NCBI GenBank assembly: GCA_030737835.1
Contig: CM060848.1
Span: 18,825,309 to 18,889,308 of the forward strand
Direction: 5' to 3'
DNA: 64,000 nt
DNA from: Acorus gramineus
Lineage: Eukaryota; Streptophyta; Magnoliopsida; Acorales; Acoraceae
Positions 1 to 20,619 of this stretch are shown piece by piece. Both the position numbers and the translations under genes were made by a program. How positions within the stretch are numbered: the stretch's first letter is position 1; every line of letters begins with the position of its first letter. The notes beneath the pieces are model-generated. The model was not told the origin of the DNA. It saw only the letters and a list, made by a program, of their open reading frames with translations, and ran no database searches.

Positions 1-1542
1 GCAGATGTCTGCACTATATTTGAGATGCTTTCTGATAATTTCTGTTTTATAATTTGCAAAATACCAAAGTTTGAAAATACGCTACAGTGTTACCAAGGAC
101 AAAATTTCCAAACAATTCATTGAGATTGATTATGCGGACTTGCGCGGTATTTGTCCTTTGGAACTACATCTGTAATATTTGGTTTCTTTTTTTTAAAAAA
201 AATAAAATAAAATTAGAATGTGGGTTGTGGGATGTCCGATACATCCAAGATAATGAGAGGTAAAATGATATCTTCTCTTGGGGCACTGATATGTGCTTAT
301 ATATAAATAGATTTTTAAATTTATTAGTGGTGGTTTGTAGAAGCAGGATCGTTATTTAGAAGTGGGGTAATTGGTGAAAGTGCGGTAGTGGATAATTATT
401 TGTTATTGTTAAGATTTATGAGGAGTTATGGTGTTTAAAATCGCGATCGATAGAGAGATATATCTCTATATCAAATTGTCTGGATGAAACGTGAAAATTT
501 GGCAATTATCAGAAAAAAATATTGATAGCCCTCTTTTGAAGAAGAAGATACCAGGGAAAAAAAATTAAAAAGAAGAAGATGATGAGAAGAATTTGATCTG
601 GCCATCTCCATTGCTCCGCTGGGTTTTTTCCATAGCTCCGGCACACAGCACACACTTTTTCTCTCTAATACACCCCCCCCTCCCCGACTCCCTTGCGCCG
701 CCCCATCTTCTCTTCACCTTTTTAGGGTTTAAATAGAGGTAGGTCAAACTGGCACTCATGCATCAGTACTGAAATATCATTTTTTATCTCAAAATTGCAA
801 GATTGAAAAAAGTGCGCCCCTTAAAGAAACACGTGAGCTGTTGTTACATAGAAGTACTGATATGTCATTTTTCTCAAAATTGCCAAAATCAATAGAGTTC
901 AATTTTTTGAGATATCGTTTTGGGCCCCTTTTTATACCTTGGAAAAAATGCTACATTGCTACTTCAAACATTGGTAACCTCTATATTGTGATTGTATATG
1001 ATACATGCCTTTTATGATGAACTCAACTCTTTGCATTCATTATAATACAGATAACTCCCCACTAACCCCATAAACCACTAATAACAAACTCCTATCACAC
1101 TTCAACTGATTACTCTACTTCTGTATAAAAGCAGAAAGAAATAGTTTTTTTCCTTTTTTCCAGCAATTATATATATTTAAAATTTACTTGTTTATCTACT
1201 TTTATCTCTGGTATCCCATAGCGTCTACATTTCTTTTGCTACTGTTTTGAGATTGGTGCAAGTTATTTTGTTTTATTTTTTCATTTTTTTATTACTTAAG
1301 ACTACTCTTCAAGTCTTCAACTAATTACTCTACTTTTGTAATTACAGAAAGAAATAGTTTTTTCCTTTCTTCCCACAATTATTTATATTTAAAATTTATT
1401 CAGTCATCTGCTTTATCTCTGGAATCCCGTAATGTCTACATTTCTTTGCTGCTGTTTTGAGATTGGTGCAAGTTATTTTAAATTTTTCCATTTTTTATAA
1501 CTTAAAACTACCTTTTATCATCTTAAAATCACCGTATGACAG
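1..1542. other. Upstream intron of APUM24 (no exon recognised)
   Basis: No coding exon of the pumilio gene could be recognised before the acceptor at 1541-1542, so this stretch is probably a long intron whose earlier exons lie left of the window. It holds a tandem duplication (1100-1513) and a short GC-rich, leader-like island (about 600-745). Otherwise it is AT-rich and unremarkable. That it is intron rather than upstream DNA is inferred from the first visible exon coding the middle of the known protein. Confidence 0.55.
1100..1513. repeat. Tandem duplication, two units of about 200 bp
   Basis: Unit 1 (about 1100-1308) and unit 2 (about 1315-1513) share the same ordered blocks: TTCAACTRATTACTCTACTT, AGAAAGAAATAGTTTTT, TATCTCTGG, GTCTACATTTCTTT and GTTTTGAGATTGGTGCAAG. 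Identity is high but not perfect, so the duplication is not very recent. It ends just before the first visible APUM24 exon. Confidence 0.8.
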
Positions 1543-4333
1543 GTGCTTGTATCCATCCTATCAGTCGTTGATGATACAAAGCTTATAAAGAAGGTCAGTT
1601 ACTGAAACAGCTTCACTTTTGAACAACCTTTATACTTCAGTCATTCTTCCCAATTACAGTTGCTAACTCTTGCTATTGATAACAGGTAATAATTCATGAA
1701 CTGGAACCCATACTAAAGGATCTCGTATTCGACAAGGTAATTATTCTTCAGTTTTTGCATACTTATACATATTGGATCAGGAGTTCTAATGAAGTCTTTA
1801 TTTGCTTTAAAATTACCAGAATGGACGACGACCAGTATTGCAGTTACTCCATCCTCTTTGTCCACGATATTTTTCTCCAGATGATCTTGCTTCTCTTAAT
1901 TTATCAATTCCTTCTCTCTGCACACAGGTAGTTTCTTTGCTGTAGCTTTATAAAACACTATAGTTTTACATGAAGCGCTGCGCTAACATGAAACAATTGT
2001 CTGTGTTGATTTTCAGGGTGAAGGTTCAGCAGACGAAGAGCAAACAAGAGCTTCTGCAATCGATGAATCTGATCATGGGGATGCTAAAGCTGATACAGAC
2101 TTATCTTTGATTGATGTTGATAATGGCGTGAACTCTGGAAAGAACTTAAAGTTTATTGATGGAGGCAAAAAGGATCCATCTATAAGGAGATCTGAATTAT
2201 TTGTGGAGAGTGGGCTTGCTGAGGTTTGTCATTCAATTGCAACACATAGGACATAATTGAACATTTACCATTTTATTTTGTAAGATTTTGCTGGGTAAGA
2301 ATTTTTCGAGCTGCAAAATATTACTGAAAATTATTAGTGCAGCTGATTCACACCGTTAAACCATTACTCATTGGTGATAAAATTTCTTAAAAATATTGAG
2401 GACTGTATGTGCTACTTACTGTTGTCAAGGACGGTTTATTTATTAAATGTAAAACACAATTATTTATATAACTGTTGTCTTCCTGTGTTTGGTCAAGCCT
2501 GTGTTTGGTTGAGGAACCAAATAAATCACTCTTTGGTTATTATATTTTTGTTTGGTTAGCTGTTCCTTTCTATTAATTTGGTTACTTTGACCTGGATAAT
2601 GCCTTAACTAAACTTACAGGAAACAACAATGTGATGTTATAAAATTTTGAGACTTTTGAAGGGATAGTTGAATATATTGATTGTTAGGGCAAGGGGTATG
2701 TGCCAAAGAAGAGTATTCTACTCCCTTTTATTTAGTTTGAAGTTTGAACTGTTGTTTACTTTTGATCTTTAAAGAAAATAGTAATTTGGATAATTTGGAT
2801 TAGATAAACAGTTTGTGAGCAAATGGGGTTAGTCAGTAATAGCACATTCACTTACATGCATGGAATTGAGCTTTACATACACCTCTGGATGGATGGTGTT
2901 AGGATGTTAGCTGCTCATGCAATTCTTCTTCCCCATATGAATTAAATTATACCTCCCCTCTTATCGTGATTCCTCTTTTTGCTCAAAATGTTATTTATTA
3001 TCATAATTTACAATTAGCCTTTTAACAATAAGGATTAATTGATGATGTTTTCTTTCTTTAAAAAAAAAGAAGATGCTCCATGACAGCCAGTTTTTGGTCT
3101 TGTTTGTTGTTAGTGATTTTCATAGGTACTGTGTATTGCATCCTTGGCATCTTAACAGGTTCTATTTTTGTGGCTCAGTGCTGTAATTCTTTTTCCTTTC
3201 TTTTTTAGAAGAATTGACGGTACCTTTTCCATGTCTGCATGTTTTGATGTGTTTTCTTATATAATGTTGTTAACTTTGTACTGACATTGGAGTTGACTGA
3301 AGAAGCATAATAAGTGGACTCTCAAATTTTTTTGCAGAGACTGATTGACACTTGTATCGAGTCTGTGGGTGAATTACTGAAATCAAATTTTGGGAAGGAA
3401 GTCATATATGAGGTGACTTTGCAACTCTGTTGATATCTTGCCTGTGGATTGTTATATTACTTTATTTAATTAGCACAAGTACTTTTCCTAAATTTTTTTT
3501 CTTATGGTGCTTTATGATGTTCAAGACATGTAAATACTCAACTGTTTTCTCATTAGGCTGCCCCTTGTAAAAGCTTTAACATGACAAGTTACAATACCAT
3601 GCTGTTCTTTCAAATGATACCTATCAAAATATGAAACGTTGAGACATCCAAATATGGCTGAAAATTTCTTAATTCAATCCTTAAAATATTAACCAAATTT
3701 ACCACTTTTTTTCGAGTTAGTTTGGGAGATGAAACATACTAATCCCATTTGTACCGTAACATTGGATCTGAACCCCTATTAACACCTCTTGTTTGTATAT
3801 ATGTCATCTAGTCACCCTTGGTACATATCTTCAAACTCTAGATTTGATGGTATGTCATTTATCAATCCTTGTTACTCTCTTATTTGCAGGTGGCAACCGG
3901 TGGTTCCGATGCTGTTCTTCAATGCTCATCAGCCGAAAAAATTGAAGAGTTACACAGAGCCATCGCATCCCTCGCAGCTCTCCCTAAAACTGAAGAGTTA
4001 CAGGATCACATTTTGGAGCACTTCCATTCCAGTAGGACAATCAGAAAACTTGTCCTGGAATGCCCCAAGTTTGCATCCACTTTATGGAAATCAGCTTTAA
4101 CGGGGAAGTGTGAAATGTGGGCTCAAGGCCACAGGTTAGAACCATTGCATCTTTCACTCCACCTTTTTGTTTTCAAGATAATTTAATGACAAAGTTGATG
4201 ATTGGTTTCACTTTCTCGCAGTTGTAAGATAGTATCCGCGTTCTTGGAATCGTCTCACGATGAAGTGAGGCATTTGGCGGAGAAAGAATTGCAGCCATTG
4301 GTAAAACGCGGCGTTCTTCGAAATCCTCAGTGA
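1543..4333 (+). CDS. APUM24: Pumilio homolog 24 (PUF6/Puf-A type), 3' part
   Basis: This is the C-terminal part of a nucleolar PUF-family RNA-binding protein needed for rRNA processing and ribosome biogenesis (family knowledge). Exons with GT..AG borders: 1543-1593, 1686-1736, 1820-1927, 2017-2223, 3338-3412, 3890-4134, 4222-4333, all phase-compatible and ending at TGA 4331-4333. The frame opens with VLVSILSVVDDTKLIKK, then NGRRPVLQLLHPLCPRYFSP, then an acidic linker, then the CPL-type region ending with LVKRGVLRNPQ. These match my memory of the C-terminal CPL domain of APUM24. The PUM repeats lie upstream of the window. Exon phases are perfect and no lesion was seen, so the gene looks functional. 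The 3' untranslated region probably extends a few hundred bases past the stop. No gene lies between it and fumarase. Confidence 0.85.
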
Positions 4334-5349
4334 TTTTCCTCGAGATCCTGTGTGTGCGCTCTTCAACATGTTTTTCCGTTAAGTTCACTTTTTGATAGTT
4401 GTAACGTAGTCGATGAGTGTTGCTTTATAAGCGAGAATATCTATGTCAAATTGGAAGGTAAATTTTATTTGAACTAGAGCGAAAACACTAGAAGTGCAGA
4501 TGTGCAAATTGTTTTGCCTTCTCTCTTTTTTGCTCTGTGAGATAGACCCGTGCCTGCAATATTATAAGACTTGATTTTTTTTTCTTTTCTCTTTTGAGGG
4601 AAGCTAATTTTTGTAACGAGTGAAAGGACCAGCTTGGTGTCCATTCTCGATTCTCTTTTTGTATAAACACCTAGAAAAACTGCGTCTGAAAATTTCCATT
4701 TCTGTGTTCAAATCTAGGATATAAATTTCTTATTTCACATAATCTATTAAAACTGGATTCGGAAAGGATGAATTATTCTCCTGGACTCCCAAGTAAGAGA
4801 TGGATGAATGTTTTATTAGCCATGTTTAATGGGGGGAAACAATGTCCTAAATAAAAGACATGAAAATTGAGACCTGTAGTCACCATTCATGAAGGAAAAA
4901 TATTATGGCTTTTCTACATTCCGTAGTTTTGAATTTTTTTTTTTTGAATGTAAAAATTATCTTATGAAGTATATGTATTTACAAAAAAATAAATATATAT
5001 AATTTTTTGTATTTTAAATCAATCATGTAAGAGCATAACCCTAGTCTATTCTAGAGGAAAGGTGGGGATTGAATGATTGCAGGAGTCATCGAATATGTAT
5101 TTCAGGAACTTGAATCCTTTGAACTTTGTAGTTATATGTATTTCATCTATTGAAGGTGCGTGTTTTAATAAAAAAAAAAGTCTAAGTATATATAATGAAT
5201 CATTCAATACAACAAATTTATTAAAAAAATATCATATATAAAGAGTGTTTGCTACAAAATGAATTACATGCAATAAACTGGCCTGGTGATTGGGGGACTG
5301 AGATGACTCCTTTTATGTTCACCACATCACCCACGTTTAACACACGCAA

Positions 5350-5384
<35 letters not shown>

Positions 5385-6033
5385 GTATATTACATATAAA
5401 AGAAAAACGTAAAAAAGAAAATAATAATGTCAAACAATACAGTAAATTTTATATTGTTTAATTATAAATTACATATATTTCTTTTTTAACAAATGTAAAA
5501 ACATTAATGATATATATATTAATCTAAATAAGTATAATATATACTCATTTAAATAGATGTATAATTTGCTGGATAACTATGAAAATATATTAATTGTTTG
5601 TGAGCTTATCTCACATACACTAAAAAAACAGAGTTTTGTTACGCTTAACATTTTTACAATATCACATTCAGTCTTATATATATCTTTAGCTCCTTCACTA
5701 AATATAGCTGGATAATTTTTTTTTCACGTGTTATATAATAAATATTATTTAATATATTACAATACATATTTATTTTTTTAAAAATATAAATATCTCATTA
5801 AATAATATACATGACAAAAAAAAAAAAAAAGCTACTGTGTAACATTTTTTTTTATAAAAAAGTGCGCTCAATTATTAGACGGGACGAGACATTACACGCA
5901 CCCCCGACTACCCTCCAACTCTCCTCCGTCGTCCCTGCGCGCGCGCTCGACAACTGCGATTCGTCGCTCCCATCGTCTTCAATATCAACGATCCGAGTCT
6001 TCCATTCTTCCTTCTTAGGATCCGAATGCGGCC
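4334..6033. other. Intergenic: APUM24 3' flank and FUM1 promoter/5'UTR
   Basis: No gene was seen. The left part is the APUM24 3' flank. The middle is strongly AT-rich. The last about 170 bases (from 5860) turn GC- and CT-rich, with CCTCCAACTCTCCTCCGTCG and a run of GCGCGC, as expected of the fumarase 5' untranslated leader. A poly-A run sits at 5816-5831. There is no clear TATA box. Confidence 0.5.
5350..5392. repeat. Compound (GT)n(AT)n microsatellite
   Basis: Seven GT units are followed directly by about eleven AT units. It is a plain dinucleotide repeat in the APUM24-FUM1 spacer and is likely length-polymorphic. Confidence 0.95.
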
Positions 6034-14714
<8,681 letters not shown>

Positions 14715-15588
14715 AGATCTGTCACTGCAAACAATTTTGCCTCTTTTTGAGTAAGAACCTGCAGTTTGTTTTTTTATGATTTCTTAGGCTCACTTGATTC
14801 TTTGCGAGTCAATATTTTTTGGGTCACTCAAGGCATACTATTATGTGATTTGTCTGTGCTTGATTAATAAGAGAGGCCATGTGTTCTTGCATCTGGAAAG
14901 AACTGCATTGAAGATTGAAATCGTTTTACATTTGCATTCATATATAAATTTGCATTCATATACAAGCAAACGAAGGCTTCAAATTTGGCATAAGTTTGCA
15001 GGTCCCTGTTTGGCGCCAAGATATGAATGGCATTTATCAGCTCCCCTAGTTGCTCAGGCTTCAAAATAAGAAACATGTAATGCAAATTATGCAATATTTT
15101 GAATTTGAGGTTATTACATCCAATTTATATATAAAAGATGCTTATGTAATATGAGTTCTTATATGGGCAAATGAAAAGGCATTACTTAGGGTTTGTTTGA
15201 AAACGTGTTTAAATAATTTTAAGAGATTCTGTTTTTGAAAGAGCCATATTTAATTCAAACTCATTTATAAATGCCTTCTATAGTCTAGTTATAAAAAAAA
15301 TAGCTTTTGAAGAGCTCTTTAAGAATCTAACAAAAGTGTTTCAAAAAATTGTTTTTTTATATTAGTTTTCAAATGCATCTTTTATAATGTATTCTTGGTT
15401 AATTTTAAAAGGAAAATGTTAGATTCAAGTCATTTTTACATTATTTAATGATGCATATATTTTAATAAAAAGTGGACATTGATTTATTTTAAATTGAATG
15501 AACTCATTTTTAATAAAAGTAAAATTTTAATGAAGTATTATACCTGTCTAATACTACTAACGAGATATATAGAATTGTATTTTAAATC

Positions 15589-15625
<37 letters not shown>

Positions 15626-15939
15626 TGTAACACTCATTTTGGAGATCAAATGAGCCCAATCATTGCAAACCGAAAAAATAAAATTATGGGCCAAATCATA
15701 ATTTATTTTTTAAATCTCCCGGCTCCATGTATAACCCGTATTCACTGTAACAAGATATACTGGATTTTTACATGTTCATCAAAATAATTATTAAATACAT
15801 AAGTGTATTTATCACAAAAAATACACATATCTCAATAAGTATGTTTAAGCTGAAAAAAACAGTGTAACATTAAACTCTAGTTTATAAAAATACGTTTTAT
15901 CACGTTTTTGCACTTTTTATAGTTTTGAGGTTATGGTGG

Positions 15940-16215
15940 GCCCCCACAGAGTGGAAGGCGTCCAAAAATTGACGGGCAGGCCCACACCACAAGTAGGGGG
16001 AGCCCGCTCGCCTTTATAGGGTTGTGTTCGCTTTTGGTGGTGTCGGCACGACTCGCCGTCACTATTCGATCATTGACGAGTCGCCTTTCACCCCCGACAA
16101 GGTCGAGTTAACCCACATAGAAACGAACCCCTTCTGTTCTTATAGACCACCTACTCTCCCCACTTTTTTATCTTAACCGATGTGGGACTAAACGGAACTC
16201 ATGAAACACGATCCC
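15940..16215. repeat. GC-richer interspersed-repeat-like block
   Basis: The block rises well above the local GC content, with GGGCCCCCACAGAGTGG, AGGCCCACACCACAAG and near its right edge ACCGATGTGGGACTAAAC. That last motif recurs in dispersed plant repeats in my experience. No terminal repeats or target duplication could be defined, so the family is left open. Confidence 0.4.
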
Positions 16216-16446
16216 ACCTTTTCAAATCCGTGTGAATTGGTGTTTTTTAAAATTTTTTAAGATCAGCATAAAATGTGGACAGGTTTATTTTAGAAGTCAT
16301 GGATTCGAAAACAAAAGGTGTAACGCGGGCAGATCACAAGTTCTGATTTCTTTTAATTTTTATGGCACACCATGTAGGCTGGTGTATTTTATTTTGGATG
16401 TATTTAATATATCATGAATCATTTCTAGTAACCTAGATTTCCATTA

Positions 16447-16907
16447 AGGGAAAAATCCATATAACCCTCTATAATTTTCCTGATATCCATATAACCCCCT
16501 ATAATTTCAATATATCCATATAACACTCTATAAACACACCATAAATATAAATAACTTTCTACGATTAAAAATTATTTAACAGAGTTAAAATATTTTGAAC
16601 ATATTTCGTTATCTAAACCATGATTAATAAATGTGTATTCTTTTAACTCTCTAAAAACAGCCAATACATATAAAAAAAAAACTCTAAGAGAGTATAAAAT
16701 TAAAAATATGAGAGTTTTTTTTTGAATTATTGACTGTTTTTTGAAGGTTAATAAAATACACATTTATTAATTATGGTTTAAATAACGAAAAATGCTTGAA
16801 ATGTTTCAACTCTGTTAAAGAATTTTAATCACAAAAAGTTATTTGCATTTATAGTTATTTACTGGATATCGAAAAAATTATAAAAGGTTATATATGAATT
16901 TTTCCCT
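16447..16907. mobile_element. Large foldback MITE (about 460 bp, arms of about 200 bp)
   Basis: Almost the whole element can fold back on itself. The left arm starts AGGGAAAAATCCATATAACC and the right arm, reverse-complemented, starts AGGGAAAAATTCATATATAA. Deeper in, AATAAATGTGTATT on the left pairs with AATACACATTTATT on the right, and AAAAAAAAACTCT pairs with AGAGTTTTTTTTT near the loop (about 16690). No ORF is present. No clean target duplication was found, so the superfamily is uncertain. Confidence 0.8.
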
Positions 16908-17729
16908 ACCATAAATTAAAATGTTTGACCCGGTTTGGATGAGTGATGATGGTGGGTGGATTACACGGCGTGAAAATCTAGCACCGTACATTCAAATAAA
17001 ATTTGAAAAGTACAACACTTGTCAACCTCCAGCTTTCCAACGAACCTTTTAGACTGACCATTCCAACCCACACTTTTTAGGCCCGTTTAGATATTTGTTT
17101 AGGTGGAGTTTACGGTTCAAAAGTCAAACACAGAACGAGACGATGTATCCGCTTTTGCGTTCCAAACTTAACATCCACACGTTTTTCTTTGTTAATTTTT
17201 TCACAACTAAAAATATGCAAAAATAATGCTTTTGAAAACCGGACTAGATTCTTTGTTAATAAAATTGTCAACAAATTAAAATATATTAGACAACTATATA
17301 TATGATTAATTACAAAATCAGGGTAATATCTTTAAATAAATTGCCTATTACATAGTGTTTAAATACTATAACTAATATCTGTGCACATCAATAATACGTA
17401 AAATTCCTAACTATTAGTATACAAGTAATAAAATATTGTACCTACAATATGGTAGAAGAATATGGTGTCTCCTAGAATAAATAAGATAAAAAAAAAAGAA
17501 AACAAAGTGCTGAATCAATCCCTCACCCCAATTGAAAAACCCAGACCTCCATCTTTATGAATTTCCACTTTCCAATACTGATGATCACTTAAATTTTTTT
17601 TTTTTTAAAATCTATTGTGGTGGCCCCATCCTGCTTTTCTAATCAAACCTTCTCAAACTGTTATGACAGATTATTTATTGCATTGCCTGTGCAAGTTGGC
17701 CAAGCTTAATTAATCAGCATGTCACAAAA

Positions 17730-20547
17730 CTAACCTCCATAGCGACTCCTGAGATGCTCTGGAGGCTCTTCCTCCATGATTCCTGAACCAGTTGTTGCCA
17801 AGTACTCCCGGATGGTTGTCTTCCGATCGCTGATGAATGTATGGTCTAAGAAGTTGTCATAAGCTGCCTGACCCAGGTTCTTTGCTGCCAAGACACTGTA
17901 AAAGCACATTAGAATCGATTGCACAAAAACTCATCATGTCAGGGAATAAAAAGATAGTTTTTTGTGGACAATCAAATGCATATTCTAGAGATTAAAAAGT
18001 TTCCGGAGAAGTAAGACAAATGTTATGTTTCTGAGTACATGTCCGTTCTTGCTGTTTTTCATTATCCCATCAACAAGAATAAGACACCAACTCAGGACCC
18101 CACTAAGTGAATCTCTGATACATCTTCAAAACCTGCTAACAGGTTGGTTTTTCTCGACAAGGAACCCCAAAATTAGAAGGACAACCCAGGATACACATAA
18201 TCACCCAATCACCCGTAAACCATGTGCATCAGGTAAGCCTGGGGGGATTTCATCTTGAGATCTATGGGAAGAAAATCTGACTCTTGTAAGGAGTTTGTGT
18301 GAAAGAATCATCAGTTTGTTGAAGCTTGTAATTCCTAGATCATCATACCAATTCTAGACTGAATCTAGGCTTCACATGCAGCTGTAAAGATCAATCATAG
18401 GTCAACTGCTTCAAACCAAAGGAAGTTTGTGAATAACGCATAAGATTCACTTTCAAATGGTCAAATGAGATTTTTATGTCCAACCAACTCTCACAAAGGA
18501 TCTGACTTTGATAAGGTAGAACTACAATTTCTATTGCCGCGAGTTCAACTAGAGATTTAAACTTAAGTTGGTTAATTTAGATACCAGCGGTAATAGTTGT
18601 GTGTAGGGCATGGCATAGTCTTGGTTCAGCCTGTCAGTTGTTCGCTTACCAGTCATTTTAGTTTTTTCGTAAATCTATATCAATGTGATTATGAAAGCCA
18701 GAGGGAATGGTTTTATTCCTTCACTTCAAAATTTGTTACCATTTGAAGACAATTCATATATTAATAGAGATGACCAGCATGCACAATAAAGATAAGATAG
18801 CAAAATTGTAATTACCAATGACGAAGATAAACACGGCAAGGCAAAATATCATCACGCCAGATTTTATGGATATTATGACGACCATAACGTTGATAATAGA
18901 TTTCTTTGCTCCCTGCAAAACAGAAGTTGCAGCAAACAAATATTTACGTGTGGAACCAGATTATACTGAACCATAGTCTCAAACGTCACAGAAACCCAAA
19001 TGCAAAAGAACAGTCTTCTTTTTGAGTTGGGGGAGAGGGGGGGGGGGGGGGGGTTGGGGTTGTCAAAATTATCTTGTTCAATTCATTCAGGTGAGCATTG
19101 TTATGCATGATATCAGAACAGCAAGAAATATACTTTGAGAGAAGCATCATTCCTATTGGAAAAAATTAGATTTACACAAAAGGAAAAGAAACCAAGGATC
19201 CTCATACATATCAGAGGAAAAAAATAGAAGTGATCCACGAGGTAGGTGCACAAGGAAAAGTTTATTAAATAATTAAACCTCATGTCTGCATATACCAAAA
19301 ATTAGATTTACACAAAAGGAAAAGAAATCAAGGAGCCTCATACATATGAGAGGAAAAAAATAGAAGTGATCCACAAGGTAGGTGCACAAGGAAAAGTTTA
19401 TTAAATAATTAAACATCATGTCTAAATATACCAAAAATTTAATGGAAATAGGTCAGATCACAGAGAAAAAGTCAATTGTCAACTAACTCCCAGGGAAGAC
19501 AATTTCGAAATCTGATGACCACTTGTTTGTTAAGAGCCCCTTCAACATAACAATATGGGACTTGGTTAAAAAGGCACGGGGAAGCCGATTATCCTGTTCT
19601 CTATCAACAGAATGATGAAGAGCTTTGTGAGGCAAACAGAAAAAGGCAACAGAAGAAAAAAGAATGCTTTTCCTCTCTTAATTCCTCAGATAGTCTGTTG
19701 CGCAATATGGAAGACATGAAACAAAAATTTGTACCAAAACAAATTGTTCTACATGCAGAATACCTGGCCTAATATTGCATACCTCCTAAAGGACTGGTGT
19801 AAATTCAGCTTGAAAGCGGTGTCTCATATTTTCATTACAGATGAGACTTTTTGAGTGGAGTAAGTTGCCATGGTGTAACCCTGTATTTTGGGAGTGGTCC
19901 ATCGCTGATTTACCACTCCTCCCTCTTCTTATTTATCTTTTTGTACCAAGTAGTCCATCAATCAATATAATTGGTGGACAACCCTTGTTTCAATAAATAC
20001 AAAAATTAATAATCTGAATGTAATAACCAGAAACAATTATGAATCAGTGAATTCTGGTCACTGGAAAATAGACCTTACAGGGTACTCCCACGTTAATGTC
20101 ATGGAACTTACCCAAACACTACAAGACTAATCTGATTCATCTAGAACCTAAAATGATTAAAATCATTCTTTTCATCAACCAACACACCATATTCATTAAA
20201 TAAATCATGGGTCCACTTTGACCAAACCCAGGCATGAACAACAAGCAGCACAATTTTCAAAAGATTCCAACCAAGACCTGCCATCATTAACATCAATAAC
20301 ACAGTACTAAGTCAGCTAAAGCTATTTAATGCCACAATGTAATATACAAACCAAAATTTGAGAATCAAATGCCAAAAGTTCACTTTATCAAATTCCAGAT
20401 TTGAATAGAGAGACTAGCACATCTTTTCAAGTTGGTTGCATATAAGTACAAATATATGTTGTCAACAGTCATAATATACATGTATGCCAATCTGTTTTTC
20501 CCCAAGAATACTAAACATGTCGAAGAACAATTTTTATATTACTCTCC

Positions 20548-20619
<72 letters not shown>

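Larger units (their letters stand above)
14715..17729. other. Intergenic between convergent FUM1 and AIG2-like gene
   Basis: This is about 3 kb of AT-rich DNA with no gene seen. It holds the FUM1 3'UTR (probably to about 15.1 kb), a poly-A run at 15591-15620, a GC-richer repeat-like block (about 15940-16215), a large foldback MITE (16447-16907), and at 15190-15390 AT-rich DNA whose GGGTTTGTTTGAAAACG edge is like the ends of many plant MITEs but without a convincing partner. Confidence 0.6.

Noticed and set aside
1-180. Possible MITE at the left edge with AGATGT/ACATCT ends
   Set aside because: Only six to seven bases match and the edge of the window cuts the left side. Not enough to define ends.
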